A stretch of DNA of 64,000 nucleotides from Pseudomonas asgharzadehiana (GCF_019139815.1 NZ_CP077079.1:372001-436000); one strand, 5' to 3'; positions 1 to 8,952 are shown, numbered from the stretch's first letter. The notes: generated by a model not told the origin, from the sequence alone. Numbers and translations are program-made.

Positions 1-2
1 TT

Positions 3-1619
3 GAGATCAACCAGCAAGCCGGTGAGATTCGCAGCAATTCCGGTATCGCCATCGACGCCGGCAACCTGGCCACGTTGAACTGGACCGGCGGCACGATCAT
101 CGGTGATGTGCTGAACCTGAACGCGGTGAATATTGACGGCCAGGCCGCTTTCAGCGGCAGCCGCATCATTGCGCCGGTGTCGGTCAATTCGGGCTCGCTG
201 AACCTGTCGGCCCCCGGCACCGCCATCACCGGCAACCTCAACGTTGCCAGTGGTGCCGGTATCGATATGCACCTGGCCGACAGTGTTGTGCCCACCACGC
301 CGTACCTGACCGTCAACGGCACCGCCAACTTTGCCCAGGCGTCGACGCTGACCGTAAGCGCCAACCCTGGCGATTTCGCCAGCACCCACGACGGCACCCA
401 ATACACCCTGCTGCAAGCCACCAGCGTGCAAGACAACGGCCTGTCCGTGGCCAGTGCTTCATCGTTGCTGGACGTGCTCAGCTATTCGTCCGACGCGCAA
501 ACGGTCAAGGCCGTGGTGGCGGTCAAAAGCAACCAGCAAGTTCAGCAAGACCTGGCGGCTGTGGGCGCCAGCGCGGCGTCGGTCACGGCGGTCAATACCT
601 TCAAGAACGGTGTACTCAGCAAGCTCAGCGCAGACGACCAAGTCTTCCAGGCGCTGGCCAACGCCGGCACCGCGCAGCAACTGGCGAAAATCGGTGACCA
701 GCTCAAGCCGGACGTCAACCGTGGTGCTCTCGACGTGGCGTTGTCGGGGCAAACCGTGGTCAACGGCGCGATCTTCAATCGCCTCACCGACCAACGCGAA
801 AGCCACCAGGTCGGCGGTGTGTGGGTGCAGGGCCTAAGCAGCAACATGGACCAGGACGGTCGCGGCGGTGATAACGGTTATTCGGCCAACAGCAGCGGCA
901 TGGCGGTAGGTGTGGATGGGCGTCTGAACGACACCACGATTTTGGGCGTGGCCTACAGCTACCTCAATTCCAATATCCACTCCGACTTGGGCAACAAAAC
1001 CGACGTCGAAGGGCACGCGCTGTCGTTGTACGGCAACTGGGCCCTGCAAAACTGGTTCGCCGACGGCAGCCTCAGCTATGGCCACAACGAAAACGACAGC
1101 AAGCGCCACATCGCCGGCACCACGGCCAAGGGCAGTTATGACAGCAATGTGCTGTCGGCCAGCGTGATCGGTGGTTACAGCTTCAAGCCGTCGCAAGCGG
1201 TGGTGATCGAGCCGCGTGTGGCGGCGCGTTATTCCAACGTGCGCATGGATGGCTACGACGAGAAAGGTTCGTCAGCGGCGCTGAGTACGCGTTCGCAACG
1301 TTATGAAGTGGGCGAAGTGGGTGCGGGCGTACGCCTGGCCGGCAACCTGCCGATGGGCGCCGGCAGCTTGCAGCCGGAAGCGACCTTGATGGCCTATCAC
1401 GACCTGATGGGTGACCGCGTGGCGCAAACCTCCAGCTTCGTGGCCGGTGGTTCGGCGTTTACCGTGACCGGTGCATCGGTGGCGCGTGACAGCTACGAGG
1501 CCAGCGTGGGCGTGAACTACAACGTGTCGGACTTCAGCGTGGGCGCCAGCTACACGCGCCAGGCGCGCAGTGGTTTTGATGCCGATGGCGTGATGCTCAA
1601 AGCGCGCTACGCCTTCTAA
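3..1619 (+). CDS. Autotransporter, C-terminal part (5' end cut by window)
   Basis: The reading frame is open to the left edge, so the true start lies outside the window; about 538 residues are visible. The first ~150 residues are Asn/Gly/Ser/Thr-rich and repetitive, as in a beta-helical passenger. A linker follows, and from about residue 270 (VWVQGLSSNMDQDG) the sequence looks like a 12-strand autotransporter barrel, with alternating aromatic/hydrophobic strands and a terminal ARYAF ending in Phe, the usual BamA recognition signal. It should be a type V secreted surface protein. The passenger function cannot be read from this fragment. A strong inverted repeat follows the stop codon. Confidence 0.9.
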   Translation, partial: EINQQAGEIRSNSGIAIDAGNLATLNWTGGTIIGDVLNLNAVNIDGQAAFSGSRIIAPVSVNSGSLNLSAPGTAITGNLNVASGAGIDMHLADSVVPTTPYLTVNGTANFAQASTLTVSANPGDFASTHDGTQYTLLQATSVQDNGLSVASASSLLDVLSYSSDAQTVKAVVAVKSNQQVQQDLAAVGASAASVTAVNTFKNGVLSKLSADDQVFQALANAGTAQQLAKIGDQLKPDVNRGALDVALSGQTVVNGAIFNRLTDQRESHQVGGVWVQGLSSNMDQDGRGGDNGYSANSSGMAVGVDGRLNDTTILGVAYSYLNSNIHSDLGNKTDVEGHALSLYGNWALQNWFADGSLSYGHNENDSKRHIAGTTAKGSYDSNVLSASVIGGYSFKPSQAVVIEPRVAARYSNVRMDGYDEKGSSAALSTRSQRYEVGEVGAGVRLAGNLPMGAGSLQPEATLMAYHDLMGDRVAQTSSFVAGGSAFTVTGASVARDSYEASVGVNYNVSDFSVGASYTRQARSGFDADGVMLKARYAF

Positions 1620-1630
1620 ACGCAGCACTT

Positions 1631-1663
1631 CTGTAGTGAGCGGGGCAAGCCCGCTCACTACAG
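1631..1663. repeat. Perfect 14-bp inverted repeat between convergent genes
   Basis: Arms CTGTAGTGAGCGGG (1631-1644) and its exact complement (1650-1663) flank a 5-base loop. It lies between the autotransporter stop and the convergent lipoprotein stop, so it could serve as a bidirectional terminator. The form resembles the dispersed Pseudomonas intergenic hairpin families. Confidence 0.75.
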
Positions 1664-1694
1664 GAAGACCTGTTGGCTGGTTCCCTTGGGTGGT

Positions 1695-2282
1695 TCAGAG
1701 CAACTTGCGCTGCACCGCCTCATCCAGCGTACTGCGCGTCAGCGCCTCCACCACTTCCCGCGTATCGGCCTGGAACGGGATGCCCACAATCAGCACCAGG
1801 TGCATCCAGGTGCGCACCGATTCGCTCTTCTTGACGCGGCCCAGTTCCTTGCCGTCCTTGTCCTTGAACACCGTCTCCAGGGTGAAGATGTTCTTCGCCG
1901 TGCTCGGAATGATGAAAAATGTGAAGCCGGTGATAAACGCCGATACCGGGCTGTACTCTTCGTTGTTATGCAACGTGGCATCCACGTAGATATCCGAGTC
2001 GACCTTATCGGTGCTCACCCGCGAAAAACGGTTGGAGGCGCGATAGGAATCGGCCACGGCCTTTTCCCACAGCACTACCGGCGCGCCGACCGCCGCGTTG
2101 CCCGGGCCACCGTTGACGTGGTTCTGCGCCGTGGTGTGCACGTACGCGGTGGGCTTTTGCGCGGGCGCATTGGCGGTCGGCGGCCAGGGCTGAACGGCAG
2201 GCAGTTCGTGCTGCGAGTAAGACACGCAACCGGTCAGCAAGACCGCTGTCAGTACCAGGCTGTGTTTGATCAATCCTTTCAC
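1695..2282 (-). CDS. Lipoprotein of unknown function, 195 aa
   Basis: A GTG start is chosen because AAGGAG lies six bases upstream. The N-terminus is a lipoprotein signal with lipobox LLTGC and acylated Cys19, followed by SYSQHE; no Asp at +2 argues for outer-membrane sorting. The mature part has a Pro/Ala-rich stretch to about residue 45, then a compact domain with a hydrophobic segment (FITGFTFFIIP, about residue 118) and a DGKELGRVKKSES motif. It resembles the next gene in plan (both read GCVSY after the lipobox, then a DGKEL/NGKEL motif and a C-terminal helix), so the two look like diverged paralogues. The gap between them is 16 bp, suggesting co-transcription. I do not recognise a named family. 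Confidence 0.85.
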   Translation of the reverse strand: MKGLIKHSLVLTAVLLTGCVSYSQHELPAVQPWPPTANAPAQKPTAYVHTTAQNHVNGGPGNAAVGAPVVLWEKAVADSYRASNRFSRVSTDKVDSDIYVDATLHNNEEYSPVSAFITGFTFFIIPSTAKNIFTLETVFKDKDGKELGRVKKSESVRTWMHLVLIVGIPFQADTREVVEALTRSTLDEAVQRKLL

Positions 2283-2298
2283 GCGTTGCTCCTTGAGA

Positions 2299-2910
2299 TT
2301 ACGGTTTGGCCAGGTTGGCGGTAGCGGTGTCGAGCAGTTGCCCGACCAGTTTGGTCAGTTGTTGGCCGCCCATCGAAGGCGCCCAATATTGGCCGCTGTA
2401 CAGGCCAACGTTGTGTTCGAAGGTGATCGAGTCTTTGGCCTTGGCCAGTTCCTTGCCGTTGCGGTCGACGATCACCAGGTCGCCGGCCACGTCGAAGCTG
2501 TCCACATAGATCGGGCCGTTGACCCAGATCCAAATGGTCAGCGTCAGCAGCGCGCCGGGCACGTACGCCGGGTGCGGCGCGCGATGGCCCTTGAGGGAGG
2601 TCATGTTGAATTTAAGCGTGACGTCCTGCTCGCCCAGGCGCACCGGGTACTCGGTGACTTGCTTGAAGTAACCGGCGCTGCGCACGTACTGGCTGATCTG
2701 CGCCGTCAGGGAACTGCTGATGGCCGCCTTGTTAGCCTCGTTGACGTCGGTGGCGCTCACCGTCACGTCGGCGACTTGCGCGCTGCGCGGGCTGCTGGCA
2801 GATACCGGGTGGAGCGGGGTGGCGATAGGGCCGGTGACGGTGTAGGACACGCAGCCGGTCATCGACAGCGCGGCAAGCAGGGCCGTAGCCCGTAGAAGAG
2901 TGTTAAGCAC
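2299..2910 (-). CDS. Lipoprotein of unknown function, 203 aa
   Basis: The signal peptide has lipobox SMTGC, with acylated Cys20 followed by VSYTVTGP. The mature domain of about 180 residues contains a hydrophobic central strand region (ALLTLTIWIWVNG, about residue 122), then VDRNGKELAKAKDS and a C-terminal amphipathic helix (LTKLVGQLLDTATANL). The arrangement parallels the downstream lipoprotein at 1695-2282 and suggests an old duplication. It is the first gene of a two-gene reverse-strand unit and is divergent from the lipoprotein gene at 3083. It is probably periplasm-facing at the outer membrane; its function is unknown. Confidence 0.85.
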   Translation of the reverse strand: MLNTLLRATALLAALSMTGCVSYTVTGPIATPLHPVSASSPRSAQVADVTVSATDVNEANKAAISSSLTAQISQYVRSAGYFKQVTEYPVRLGEQDVTLKFNMTSLKGHRAPHPAYVPGALLTLTIWIWVNGPIYVDSFDVAGDLVIVDRNGKELAKAKDSITFEHNVGLYSGQYWAPSMGGQQLTKLVGQLLDTATANLAKP

Positions 2911-3082
2911 GCAATATCCCTATAAGTGAGCAAGCCGAGTCAGTGTCTCGACCTATTTACGCATAACTTGAGGAGTGTGCGTTACCGCACGCTGGCCGAC
3001 GAAACACCTTGAGAACCGCTCTCAACCCCGTAAAATGCCGCGACTGTTTAAAGCACGATACTTTTCAGGGACGAATTCAGAC

Positions 3083-3664
3083 ATGCGCGCCTTTGCCGTA
3101 TTCCTTGCCGTCTGCCTATTGGCGGGCTGCGCCTCCAAGCCGGCGTACTACATTTCGCCGACACCGGTCACGATTCCTAAAACAGCCACTTACTGGCTCG
3201 ACACCTTTGACGTTGAAGTAGTGGGCAAAAATGAGCGTTTTTTGCCGGATGACAAGGTGCGCCAGCAACTGGGCGTCGATCTGGTGAACCGCCTGCTCAA
3301 CGCCAAGCGTTATGCCTCGAGCAAGGAAAAAGCCGATTACCTGCTGGACATCAGCATCGTCTACACGCGCCATATCCCGGATTCCAAGGGCGGCCTCTCG
3401 ACGTTGATCGTTGATGACAACACCATTTTGGCCAGTGTCGATTTCAGCTATCAGGTCAAGGTCAAGAAGGGGGGCAGCGAGGTGCTGCACTTTGCCAAGA
3501 CGCGCGAGAACCTCGTACCCGCCGGTGTGATGGGTGAGGCGCAACAGTGGCGGACCATGGGCGGCATTATCACCAACACCGGTAACTCCAGCGTCGAGCG
3601 TTTTTACACCGGCGTGTTGAGTCGCGACATCGTCGATGACCTGCGCGACATCCCGTCTCGCTAA
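3083..3664 (+). CDS. Lipoprotein of unknown function, 193 aa
   Basis: The start is placed at the ATG of MRAFAVFLAV, because this gives a clean lipoprotein signal with lipobox LLAGC and Cys16; an upstream in-frame start would put about 36 extra residues before the signal. The mature domain contains VVGKNERFLPDDKVRQQL and a YLLDISIVYTRHIPDSKGG stretch. It then has strands with an Arg/Lys-rich core, consistent with a small alpha/beta periplasmic domain. It is first in a forward run followed after 38 bp by the CsgG-family gene, which suggests it works with that outer-membrane assembly. No named family is recognised. Confidence 0.82.
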   Translation: MRAFAVFLAVCLLAGCASKPAYYISPTPVTIPKTATYWLDTFDVEVVGKNERFLPDDKVRQQLGVDLVNRLLNAKRYASSKEKADYLLDISIVYTRHIPDSKGGLSTLIVDDNTILASVDFSYQVKVKKGGSEVLHFAKTRENLVPAGVMGEAQQWRTMGGIITNTGNSSVERFYTGVLSRDIVDDLRDIPSR

Positions 3665-3702
3665 CGTTGCCCACTACCGATTTATCTCTCCAGGAGCACC
3701 CT

Positions 3703-4383
3703 GTGAACATACTTTCCAAAACCCTGCTGTCCGGTCTCACCGCCGCAGCCCTGCTGACCGTGGCCGGTTGCGCCACCGAAAGCAATCGCGCGATGCCGGT
3801 GGAGCAAGTGGCCAGCGCCCACATCGCCTATTCCGGCGTGCGTGTGCCGATCGCCGTGGGCAAGTTCGATAACCGCTCCAGCTACATGCGCGGCATCTTC
3901 TCCGACGGCGTCGACCGCCTCGGTGGCCAGGCCAAGACCATCCTGATTACCCACCTGCAGCAGACCAACCGCTTCAGCGTGCTGGACCGCGACAACATGG
4001 GCGAAATCTCCCAGGAAGCCGCGATCAAAGGCACCGTGCAGAAGCTCAAGGGCGCGGACTACGTGGTCACCGGCGACGTGACCGAATTCGGTCGCAAGGA
4101 AACCGGCGACCGCCAGTTGTTCGGCATCCTCGGCCGTGGCAAGACCCAGGTGGCCTACGCCAAGGTCGCGTTGAACATCGTCAACATCAGTACGTCGGAA
4201 GTGGTGTATTCCACCCAGGGCGCCGGTGAATACGCGCTGTCCAACCGTGAAGTGGTCGGCTTCGGCGGCACCGCCAGCTACGACTCCACCCTCAATGGCA
4301 AGGTGCTGGACCTGGCCATGCGCGAAGCGATCAACCGCCTCGTCGACGGCATCAACGCAGGCGCCTGGAACCCGCGCAACTGA
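3703..4383 (+). CDS. CsgG/HfaB-family lipoprotein
   Basis: A GTG start is used, with AGGAG six bases upstream; it gives a lipoprotein signal with lipobox VAGC and Cys23 (226 aa). The mature protein begins with IAVGKFDNRSS and continues LITHLQQTNRFSVLDRDNM. It then has GADYVVTGDVTEFG and a C-terminal AINRLVDGINAGAW helix, the typical order of the CsgG/HfaB fold. CsgG is the outer-membrane channel for curli export; family members outside curli operons have other, mostly unknown roles. No curli subunit or CsgE/F gene is near. It is followed by DUF4810 and DUF799 genes, a recurring trio, so the three lipoproteins probably form one envelope complex. Confidence 0.88.
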   Translation: MNILSKTLLSGLTAAALLTVAGCATESNRAMPVEQVASAHIAYSGVRVPIAVGKFDNRSSYMRGIFSDGVDRLGGQAKTILITHLQQTNRFSVLDRDNMGEISQEAAIKGTVQKLKGADYVVTGDVTEFGRKETGDRQLFGILGRGKTQVAYAKVALNIVNISTSEVVYSTQGAGEYALSNREVVGFGGTASYDSTLNGKVLDLAMREAINRLVDGINAGAWNPRN

Positions 4384-4412
4384 TTAACAGCATCTCAAGG
4401 AGCAGTACACGG

Positions 4413-4775
4413 ATGAGCAAGGCAGTGAAATTAGCGCTGACGCTGACAGCAATCGCGCTGGTGACCGGGTGCCAGTCGGCGCCCCCACCGCTGTACCAAT
4501 GGGAAAGCTACCAGCCGCAGGTTTACGAGTACTTCAAGGGCGAGCCCAAGGAAGCGCAGGTCGAGGCGCTGGAGCGTGACCTGCAAAAGATCAACGCCAG
4601 TGGCCGCAAGGCGCCGCCGGGCTACCACGCCCACTTGGGCATGCTGTACCTGAGCATGGGCAAGGACGACCAGATGGTGCAGGAGTTTCGCACCGAGAAG
4701 GCACTGTTCCCTGAGTCCGCCGCGTACATGGACTTTCTGTTGAAAAACGCCAAAGCCGGAGTCGCCACCAAATGA
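4413..4775 (+). CDS. DUF4810 lipoprotein
   Basis: A 120-residue lipoprotein with lipobox LVTGC (Cys20). The mature part starts with a short Pro-rich linker, then PLYQWESYQPQVYEYFKGEP and a helical hairpin (LERDLQKINAS, then HLGMLYLSMGKDDQMVQEF) that looks like a single TPR-type unit. This matches the DUF4810 family found between CsgG-like and DUF799 genes. It lies 29 bp after the CsgG-type gene, and its stop overlaps the next start in an ATGA arrangement, pointing to translational coupling. A role as an adaptor in the trio is inferred from context only. Confidence 0.85.
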   Translation: MSKAVKLALTLTAIALVTGCQSAPPPLYQWESYQPQVYEYFKGEPKEAQVEALERDLQKINASGRKAPPGYHAHLGMLYLSMGKDDQMVQEFRTEKALFPESAAYMDFLLKNAKAGVATK

Positions 4776-5422
4776 GCCTGTTAAAACTCACCGGCGCCTT
4801 GCTGGCCCTGGCTCTGCTCGGCGGTTGCGCAGCGCCCAAGACCATTGATTACACGGCCTACAAACAGGCGCGGCCCAAGTCGATCCTGGTGTTGCCACCG
4901 ATCAACGAATCGCCGGAAGTGCAGGCGTCCTATAGCCTGGTTTCGCAAGTGACCTATCCGTTGGCCGAAGCCGGCTACTACGTGTTGCCGATTGCGCTGG
5001 TGGACGAAACCTTCCGCCAGAACGGTTTGACCACGGCCAACGATATCCAGGGCGTACCGCCGACCAAGCTGCATGACATCTTCGGCGCGGACGCGGCGTT
5101 GTACATCACCGTCAGCGAATACGGCACCAAGTACATGCTGATCTCCAGCGACACCGCCGTGACCGCTTCGGCCAAACTGGTCGACCTGCGCACCGGCACC
5201 ACGCTGTGGACCGGCTCGGCACGGGCCTCCAGCGAAGAGGGCAACAATAACAGCGGCGGTCTGGTGGGCATGCTGATCACCGCAGCGGTCAAGCAGGTAA
5301 TCAACAGCTCCACCGATGCGGCGCACCCGATTGCCGGTATCACCAGTGCTCGGCTGCTGTCGCCGGGGCAACGCGCCGGGATTCTGTACGGGCCGCGTAA
5401 CCCCAAGTACGGCACCGACTGA
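4772..5422 (+). CDS. DUF799 (GNA1162-type) lipoprotein
   Basis: A 216-residue lipoprotein with lipobox LLGGC (Cys19). The mature sequence starts DYTAYKQARPKSILVLPPIN and continues with SQVTYPLAEAGYYVLPIALV. It then has LHDIFGADAALYITVSEYG and a LVDLRTGTTLWTGSARASS strand pair. This pattern is characteristic of DUF799, represented by the meningococcal surface antigen GNA1162. The start overlaps the DUF4810 stop by 4 bp, so the two are translationally coupled. It is last in the lipoprotein run, and its stop is 54 bp from the convergent metalloprotease stop. The biochemical role of the family is not settled. Confidence 0.88.
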   Translation: MSLLKLTGALLALALLGGCAAPKTIDYTAYKQARPKSILVLPPINESPEVQASYSLVSQVTYPLAEAGYYVLPIALVDETFRQNGLTTANDIQGVPPTKLHDIFGADAALYITVSEYGTKYMLISSDTAVTASAKLVDLRTGTTLWTGSARASSEEGNNNSGGLVGMLITAAVKQVINSSTDAAHPIAGITSARLLSPGQRAGILYGPRNPKYGTD

Positions 5423-5476
5423 GTTGCCGAACATGCGTTTGCCGGCCGCTGCCGGTCAGCAAACGCTGGCGCCCCG

Positions 5477-6922
5477 TCAGTTCACCAGAATGTCCTTCGG
5501 CCTGATCACTTGCGAGCTCTTGACCAGGAAGTCCGCAGATCGTTTGCCGGCAAGGTCTATGGCGACGAAGTAGCGATGGGTGCTGGGGTTGTAGCTCACG
5601 ATTGTCTCGCCGGCACGCCCGGTGAATGCCGTCACGAGGGTAAGGCGCGCATTCGCCTTTTGCTCCAGGCCGCGCAGGTCCAGTTTGTCGATGCCGCTGG
5701 TGAAGTCCATGATTTCATCCGCGGCTTCAGGCGTGGAGTCGCTGGCGTGGTTATAGACGAATATGTCGGCGCCCCTGCCGCCGCGTAACTGGTCTGCGCC
5801 GAACCCACCCGTGAGCCGGTTATTGGCGTCGTTACCGATCATGACGTCATGACCGGAACCGCCGACGGCGTTTTCGATGGTGCAATCACGGGCGATAGAG
5901 ACATTGCCCTGTAAGCCACCCACATCGGAGAACGAGCCGGCCCTGAGGTTGATGACCTGATTGTTGCCGTAACCCGAAACGTCCAGCGTGTCGTTGCCGG
6001 CGCCGTCCCAGATGCAAAAGGCGGCGCTATCCCGGTAGCTTGCGAGGGAGTAGTAATCTCGTCCGCTGTTGGAGTTGAAGCCGTAGGTGTTGTCTTCCCG
6101 CCGGGTTTGACGATTGGCGCCGTACAAGGTTTGAGCGGCGCTGATGTCGTCCATCATCGGGGCTTTTGGCTCACCCTCAAGCTGTTTGCCGCTGCTCCGC
6201 GCCTCGAAGTAACTCATGACGGTATGGGCTTTTGAGTCTTGTGCGTAGACGCGCTGATCCTCGGACGCGGTGAGGTTGTAGTGACCTGGATGCGTCAGGC
6301 CGAGGGTGTGGCCGATTTCATGGGTGAGAGTCGGGCGTTTCACGAAATGCGGGTTGAAAACGGTATCGCCGCTTTTGGAATGGCGCCCGGGAAAAAAGCC
6401 TTGGGCGGTCTTTTCGGTGTCTGAGATTTGAAACGACAACCGCCCCTCTGTCTGTGTGCCGTTTTCAGTGAACGCCAAGTTGGCGACATCCCCCCAGGAC
6501 TGGATGGCGCGCCGGGCCTCTTGTTTTTGAGCCTCGTTGAAGCCGCCGGCGCCCTGCACAAAGCTGTAGGCGATTTCGGTCTGGCCGTTTCGGTTCCAGT
6601 CCTGCCACTTACCGGTTCCCTGGGTGAGCTGCTCAATGGCGCGCTGTTTGTAAAAGGACTGCTTGTTGATCCGGGCCACGTGCGGGTCGTCCAAGCGCTG
6701 GGTAGCGTCATAGTGGGCGGTTTGAGTGGCAGTGGTGGGCAGGTGGGTGCGGCGGTTTTGTGGGGCCGAGTGCTGCTGGGCCGAGCGCACATAGCGGTGC
6801 GGGGTCGAGGGCGCATGGAATGGCCGCAGGGTTGTCCGCGAGGCGGTCTGCCCGGAGGGCCGCTGAGCCGGCTGAGGGGTGGGGGTGTAGGGGTTAAAAG
6901 ACGGTGTGGAATCTATTCTCAA
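5477..6922 (-). CDS. Serralysin-like zinc metalloprotease with RTX repeats (M10B)
   Basis: 481 residues. The zinc site HEIGHTLGLTHP (His201, 205, 211) is followed by the Met-turn TVMSYF and the family motif MMDDISAAQTLYG. RTX nonapeptides occur around residues 355-392 (GGSGHDVMIGNDANN, LTGGFGADQLRGGRGADIF); the C-terminus KDILVN fits a type I secretion signal. The catalytic core is complete, so it should be a calcium-dependent secreted endopeptidase. The first ~75 residues are an unusual Pro/Gln/Arg/Thr-rich segment unlike the short acidic propeptide of AprA. No inhibitor gene and no type I exporter genes adjoin it, so it must use a transporter encoded elsewhere. Confidence 0.9.
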   Translation of the reverse strand: MRIDSTPSFNPYTPTPQPAQRPSGQTASRTTLRPFHAPSTPHRYVRSAQQHSAPQNRRTHLPTTATQTAHYDATQRLDDPHVARINKQSFYKQRAIEQLTQGTGKWQDWNRNGQTEIAYSFVQGAGGFNEAQKQEARRAIQSWGDVANLAFTENGTQTEGRLSFQISDTEKTAQGFFPGRHSKSGDTVFNPHFVKRPTLTHEIGHTLGLTHPGHYNLTASEDQRVYAQDSKAHTVMSYFEARSSGKQLEGEPKAPMMDDISAAQTLYGANRQTRREDNTYGFNSNSGRDYYSLASYRDSAAFCIWDGAGNDTLDVSGYGNNQVINLRAGSFSDVGGLQGNVSIARDCTIENAVGGSGHDVMIGNDANNRLTGGFGADQLRGGRGADIFVYNHASDSTPEAADEIMDFTSGIDKLDLRGLEQKANARLTLVTAFTGRAGETIVSYNPSTHRYFVAIDLAGKRSADFLVKSSQVIRPKDILVN

Positions 6923-7269
6923 GGTCGTGGTTCCGCTGGGTTATTTGCACCTGTCCATACGTGATAAAGCCCGCAAGCTTCCTTCTTGCAAGGGCAAAAC
7001 TGCCAGTGCCAGCGAGAATTTCCAAAGGTGGATGTATGTCCGCATAAAACCTTTTTTGCGGCGTTCATGAGCGGTTGAACAGGGTGTTTGCGGGTGGGCG
7101 GCCCCGCCATTTCAGCGCTGACCCCCGTCACTGCCGGGCCGGCGACCATGGTTGGATGTGCTCGGTGCGACCCGCTCGGATTTTTCCAGATTCACCGTTG
7201 ATTAACCCGAACACCTGACGCTTTGCGTCTGACCTTGTGAGCGAATCATTCACACATGAGGTTAAGCCA
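6923..7269. other. Intergenic region between divergent protease and vWA genes
   Basis: 347 bp with no convincing gene. It should hold the promoters for both divergent genes. The only structure seen is a weak CCGCA...TGCGG dyad near 7038-7060. The GAGG at 7258-7261 is the ribosome-binding site for the vWA gene. No clear sigma-70, sigma-54 or ECF promoter could be assigned by eye. Confidence 0.5.
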
Positions 7270-8898
7270 ATGTCCCGTCCTCTTTCCCACCTGCGTCCTG
7301 CTGCCCAAGGCTTTGCCGTGACCCTACTGGTCGCTCTGGCCGGGTGTGGGCTGTCTTCATCGCCTGGCTTGGTCAAACCGGCCGAACCCACCCCAGTCGC
7401 CGAGCCGCAGCGCGCGCATGTCGAGGGCGCCTTGGTCAAGCGCATGGCCATGCCCGCACCGATGCAGTTGCAGGAGTCAGCCGCGATGGACTATCGCAGC
7501 GAGCCCCGTGAGCAATATGCCAACCTGCCGGACAACCCGGTGCATCGCGTTGCCGAAACGCCGGTCTCCACCTTCAGCGTCGATGTCGACACCGGCAGCT
7601 ACGCCAACGTACGACGTTTCCTCAACGCAGGCCGCCTGCCGCCCGAAGGCGCTGTGCGATTGGAAGAAATGGTCAATTACTTCCCCTACCACTACGCATT
7701 GCCCACCGACGGTTCGCCGTTCGGCGTGACCACCGAAGTCGCGGCCACGCCGTGGAACCCGCGCACGCAACTGCTGCGCATCGGCATCAAGGCGTCCGAG
7801 CATGCCGTGGCCGAACTGGCGCCGGCCAACCTGGTGTTTCTGGTGGACGTGTCCGGCTCCATGGACCGGCGTGAAGGCTTGCCGCTGGTGCAAAGCACGC
7901 TGAAATTGCTGGTCGATCAACTGCGCGAGCAGGACCGCGTTTCTTTGGTGGTGTACGCCGGCGAATCCCGCGTGGTGCTGCCGCCCACCTCGGGCCGCGA
8001 CAAGGCCAGGATCCGCAACGCCATTGATCAACTCACCGCCGGCGGCTCCACCGCAGGCGCATCCGGTATTCAACTGGCCTACCAGATGGCCCGCGAAGGT
8101 TTTATCGACAAGGGCATCAACCGCATCCTGCTGGCCACCGACGGCGACTTCAACGTGGGCGTCAGCGACTTCGACAGCCTCAAACAAATGGCCGTCGATC
8201 AGCGTAAAAGCGGTGTGTCGCTGACCACCCTCGGGTTCGGTGTGGATAACTACAACGAACACCTGATGGAGCAACTGGCCGATGCCGGCGACGGCAACTA
8301 TGCCTACATCGACAATCTGCGCGAAGCGCGCAAGGTGCTGGTAGACCAGCTCAGCTCGACCCTCGCCGTGGTGGCGCGGGATGTGAAGTTGCAGGTGGAA
8401 TTCAACCCGGCCCAGGTCAGCGAATACCGCTTGCTGGGTTATGAAAACCGCGCCTTGAAGCGTGAGGATTTCAACAACGACAAAGTGGATGCCGGCGAAA
8501 TCGGCGCGGGGCATACGGTGACTGCGCTGTACGAAATTGTGCCGAAAGGAGAGAAGGGCTGGCTGGAGCCGCTGCGCTATGCCACCGCGCCGGCCGCTGA
8601 AGGTAAAACCGATGAGCTGGCGATGGTACGCGTGCGCTACAAGCCTGCCGCGGGTGGTGACAGCCGCTTGATCGAGCGGCCCGTGAGCGCCAAAAGCACC
8701 AAGGCCAGCGATGACCTGCGCTTCGCGGCTGCCGTGGCTGCTTTCGCGCAACAGCTCAAGGGTGACGGCCGCTACACTGGCGGCATGCGTTTGAACGACA
8801 CCGCCGCGCTGGCCCGCTCGGCACGGGGCGACGACCCCTTTGGCCTGCGCAATGAATTCGTGCAACTGGTGGAATTGGCCCAAAGCCTGAAACACTGA
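7270..8898 (+). CDS. von Willebrand factor A domain lipoprotein (YfbK-like)
   Basis: 542 residues from the ATG with GAGG eight bases upstream. An in-frame GTG at 7237 would only add residues ahead of the lipoprotein signal. The lipobox is LAGC (Cys26), followed by a Pro/Ala linker. An N-terminal vWA-associated domain (TFSVDVDTGSYANVRRFLNA) precedes the vWA domain. The MIDAS reads VDVSGSM near residue 193, with T and D ligands in LATDGDFNVGVSD. A C-terminal DUF3520-type domain follows (GYENRALKREDFNNDKVDAG). It is probably a metal-dependent protein-interaction module in the envelope. The ECF sigma gene begins 54 bp downstream, so it may be part of that regulatory unit. Confidence 0.88.
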   Translation: MSRPLSHLRPAAQGFAVTLLVALAGCGLSSSPGLVKPAEPTPVAEPQRAHVEGALVKRMAMPAPMQLQESAAMDYRSEPREQYANLPDNPVHRVAETPVSTFSVDVDTGSYANVRRFLNAGRLPPEGAVRLEEMVNYFPYHYALPTDGSPFGVTTEVAATPWNPRTQLLRIGIKASEHAVAELAPANLVFLVDVSGSMDRREGLPLVQSTLKLLVDQLREQDRVSLVVYAGESRVVLPPTSGRDKARIRNAIDQLTAGGSTAGASGIQLAYQMAREGFIDKGINRILLATDGDFNVGVSDFDSLKQMAVDQRKSGVSLTTLGFGVDNYNEHLMEQLADAGDGNYAYIDNLREARKVLVDQLSSTLAVVARDVKLQVEFNPAQVSEYRLLGYENRALKREDFNNDKVDAGEIGAGHTVTALYEIVPKGEKGWLEPLRYATAPAAEGKTDELAMVRVRYKPAAGGDSRLIERPVSAKSTKASDDLRFAAAVAAFAQQLKGDGRYTGGMRLNDTAALARSARGDDPFGLRNEFVQLVELAQSLKH

Positions 8899-8952
8899 TC
8901 TGGACTATGACAATGATCCACTGTGGCTGACAGAAAGGAGTTCACCCATTAG

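Noticed and set aside
6919..7149. A 76-codon reverse frame upstream of the metalloprotease gene
   Set aside because: No ribosome-binding site of note, overlaps the protease start, and the translation has no plausible fold; treated as a promoter region.
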